A stretch of 6,035 bases of DNA from Pyrinomonadaceae bacterium (GTDB lineage: Bacteria; Acidobacteriota; Blastocatellia; Pyrinomonadales; Pyrinomonadaceae). The DNA is taken from the NCBI GenBank assembly GCA_013812565.1, contig JACCTF010000696.1:1-6035 (forward strand), given 5' to 3'. Each line of letters begins with the position of its first letter. Positions within the stretch are counted from its first letter, which is position 1. The notes below the pieces were generated by a model. That model was not told the origin of the DNA, made no database searches, and was given only the letters and a program-made list of their open reading frames with translations. Positions 4,634 to 6,035 of this stretch are shown here, piece after piece. Position numbers and translations under genes: made by a program.

Positions 4634-6035
4634 ATGGCCCATGACACTTCGCGAACACTGGATTCCACAACTGAGATTGTCGCTCCTGACGAGATTTCCA
4701 AGTACAAGATATGGCAGGTGATCGGCGCGTCGGCCGCCGGAACGATGATCGAGTGGTACGACTTCTACATTTTCGGCAGCCTCGCGACGATCATGGCTCC
4801 GCTCTTTTACCCGGAGGGAGCCGGTACGCTCGCTTACATCGCTTACCTGTCAACGTTCGCGGTCGGCTTCGTCGTTCGTCCCTTCGGCGCGATCTTCTTT
4901 GGCCGGATCGGCGATTTGGTCGGACGTAAATATGCCTTCCTCGTGACGCTGATGATTATGGGCGGCGCGACGGCGCTAATCGGCGTGCTGCCGACCTATG
5001 CGACGATTGGCGCGGCTGCTCCGATTATTTTGATTGCCATCCGGGTGCTGCAAGGCTTGGCGCTCGGCGGCGAGTATGGCGGGGCCGCTGTCTATGTTGC
5101 CGAACATGTCCCTGATGAGCGGCGCGGTTACTACACCAGCTTCATACAGATCACTGCGACGCTCGGATTGTTCGTCTCGCTCGCGGTCATACTCGGCGTC
5201 CGGCAGTTGATGGGTGAAGCTGAGTTCAGACTTTATGGTTGGAGAATACCGTTCCTGCTCTCGATATTCTTGGTGGGCATGTCGCTTTACATTCGTCTGA
5301 AGATGAAGGAATCGCCGATCTTCACTCAACTAAAGTCGGAAGGCAGAACATCGGACGCGCCGCTCAAGGACAGCTTCGGCAACCGTCGGAACTGGAAGGT
5401 GATCTTGATCGCGCTCTTCGGCGCGACCGCCGGGCAGGGGGTGATCTGGTACACGGGACAGTTTTATGCTTTGTACTTTCTGCAAACCATCCTCAAGATC
5501 AACTTCAAAACCGCAAACATCATCGTCGCCGTCGCGCTGCTGTTGGGGATGCCGCTCTTTGTTTTCTTCGGTTGGCTCTCCGACCGCATCGGGCGCAAGT
5601 GGATCATGATGGCCGGATGCATCATCGCCGCGCTTTCATACTTTCCCATTTACCAGGCGATGCAACGAGCGGCAAACTCAGATGTAGATAGCGTGATGCG
5701 CATCGAGGATACGCTGCAGCCGGTGACGCTCGTGAATGGCGTCTTCGCTCCGGCGGCAGAGGCAGTAAATCCTAATGTGGGTGCATTGATCGCACTCGTT
5801 TTTCTTCAAGTTGTCTTTGTGACAATGGTCTATGGTCCGATTGCTGCTTACCTTGTCGAGGCTTTTCCGGCGAAGATCAGGTACACGTCGCTGTCGCTGC
5901 CGTACCACATCGGCAACGGCGTCTTCGGCGGTCTGCTACCGGTGATTAACCTTTCGATTGTCGGGGCGACGGGCAACATTTACGCCGGGTTGAGTTATCC
6001 GATTACGGTCGCATTGATCACCTTCATCGTCGGCT
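4634..6035 (+). CDS. MFS transporter, metabolite:H+ symporter (MHS) type, 3' end cut
   Basis: The frame stays open from ATG at 4634 to the window end, giving 467 residues without a stop. AGGGA (4619-4623) lies 10 nt before the ATG. The MHS branch of the major facilitator superfamily (ProP, ShiA, KgtP relatives) moves small organic acids or osmolytes with protons across the inner membrane. Its marks are IEWYDFYIFG (39-48), VRPFGAIFFGRIGDLVGRK (81-99, containing the loop 2-3 motif A), QGLALGGEYGGAA (around 140-153) and a second-half motif A, GWLSDRIGRK (313-322). A polar insert of about 35 residues (346-382) between C-terminal helices carries several Asp and Glu residues; it may be a periplasmic loop and is longer than in ProP or KgtP. 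Family members usually have 430-550 residues, so little is probably missing. It is transcribed away from perR. The substrate cannot be told from sequence, and a link to peroxide or metal stress is not shown. Confidence 0.88.
   Translation, partial: MAHDTSRTLDSTTEIVAPDEISKYKIWQVIGASAAGTMIEWYDFYIFGSLATIMAPLFYPEGAGTLAYIAYLSTFAVGFVVRPFGAIFFGRIGDLVGRKYAFLVTLMIMGGATALIGVLPTYATIGAAAPIILIAIRVLQGLALGGEYGGAAVYVAEHVPDERRGYYTSFIQITATLGLFVSLAVILGVRQLMGEAEFRLYGWRIPFLLSIFLVGMSLYIRLKMKESPIFTQLKSEGRTSDAPLKDSFGNRRNWKVILIALFGATAGQGVIWYTGQFYALYFLQTILKINFKTANIIVAVALLLGMPLFVFFGWLSDRIGRKWIMMAGCIIAALSYFPIYQAMQRAANSDVDSVMRIEDTLQPVTLVNGVFAPAAEAVNPNVGALIALVFLQVVFVTMVYGPIAAYLVEAFPAKIRYTSLSLPYHIGNGVFGGLLPVINLSIVGATGNIYAGLSYPITVALITFIVG

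Noticed and set aside
4458..4670. 70-codon minus-strand ORF across the palindromic repeat and the MFS start
   Set aside because: It runs antisense through a repeat and the start of a strongly supported gene, with no recognisable protein features.
5239..5691. 150-codon plus-strand ORF inside the MFS gene
   Set aside because: It is a shifted frame of the transporter, with Arg/His-rich low-quality composition and no domain.

Overview
This 6.0-kb window is bacterial chromosomal DNA of moderate G+C. It carries six protein genes: five on the minus strand and one, cut by the window edge, on the plus strand. The gene set (a secreted YdjC-type deacetylase, a MntH-type Nramp, PerR next to Dps, an MHS-type MFS carrier) and the palindromic intergenic repeats would fit a soil or environmental bacterium, possibly an Acidobacteriota. 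That placement is inference; no rRNA or other marker is present.

Layout. Bases 1-240 hold no gene, only two repeat structures: a CACAGAG-type imperfect inverted repeat and a double hairpin abutting the end of the first gene. Bases 241-3163 (minus strand, read right to left) hold a metal transporter of the Nramp/MntH family, a 127-residue four-helix membrane protein that I do not recognise, and a secreted YdjC/ChbG-like deacetylase. Gaps of 63 and 97 bp with no clear terminator make a single transcript possible. A GAAA-tetraloop hairpin lies directly behind the Nramp stop codon. Bases 3257-4392 (minus strand) form a compact perR-dps operon: a sigma-70-like promoter, a PerR-box-like operator across its -10, perR, a 19-nt gap, dps from a GTG start, then a hairpin plus T-tract terminator. 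Bases 4393-4633 are the divergent intergenic region with a palindromic repeat. From 4634 to the window end runs an MHS-type MFS transporter, still open at the edge.

How it fits together. PerR is a peroxide-sensing repressor that uses Fe or Mn; Dps oxidises and stores iron and protects DNA; Nramp imports Mn2+/Fe2+. Together they make a metal and peroxide homeostasis neighbourhood. The operator and the PerR ligand residues (His37, Asp85, His91, His93, Asp104, the same numbering as in Bacillus subtilis PerR) support autoregulation of perR-dps. The terminator separates Nramp from that operon and I see no PerR box in front of Nramp, so control of Nramp by PerR is not supported. The deacetylase, the small membrane protein and the MFS carrier have no evident link to this theme.

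I do not see a new defence system, CRISPR array, insertion sequence or RNA gene. The items most worth a second look are the perR promoter geometry (operator over the -10 and a predicted leader of only a few bases), the unrecognised membrane protein, and the palindromic repeats.
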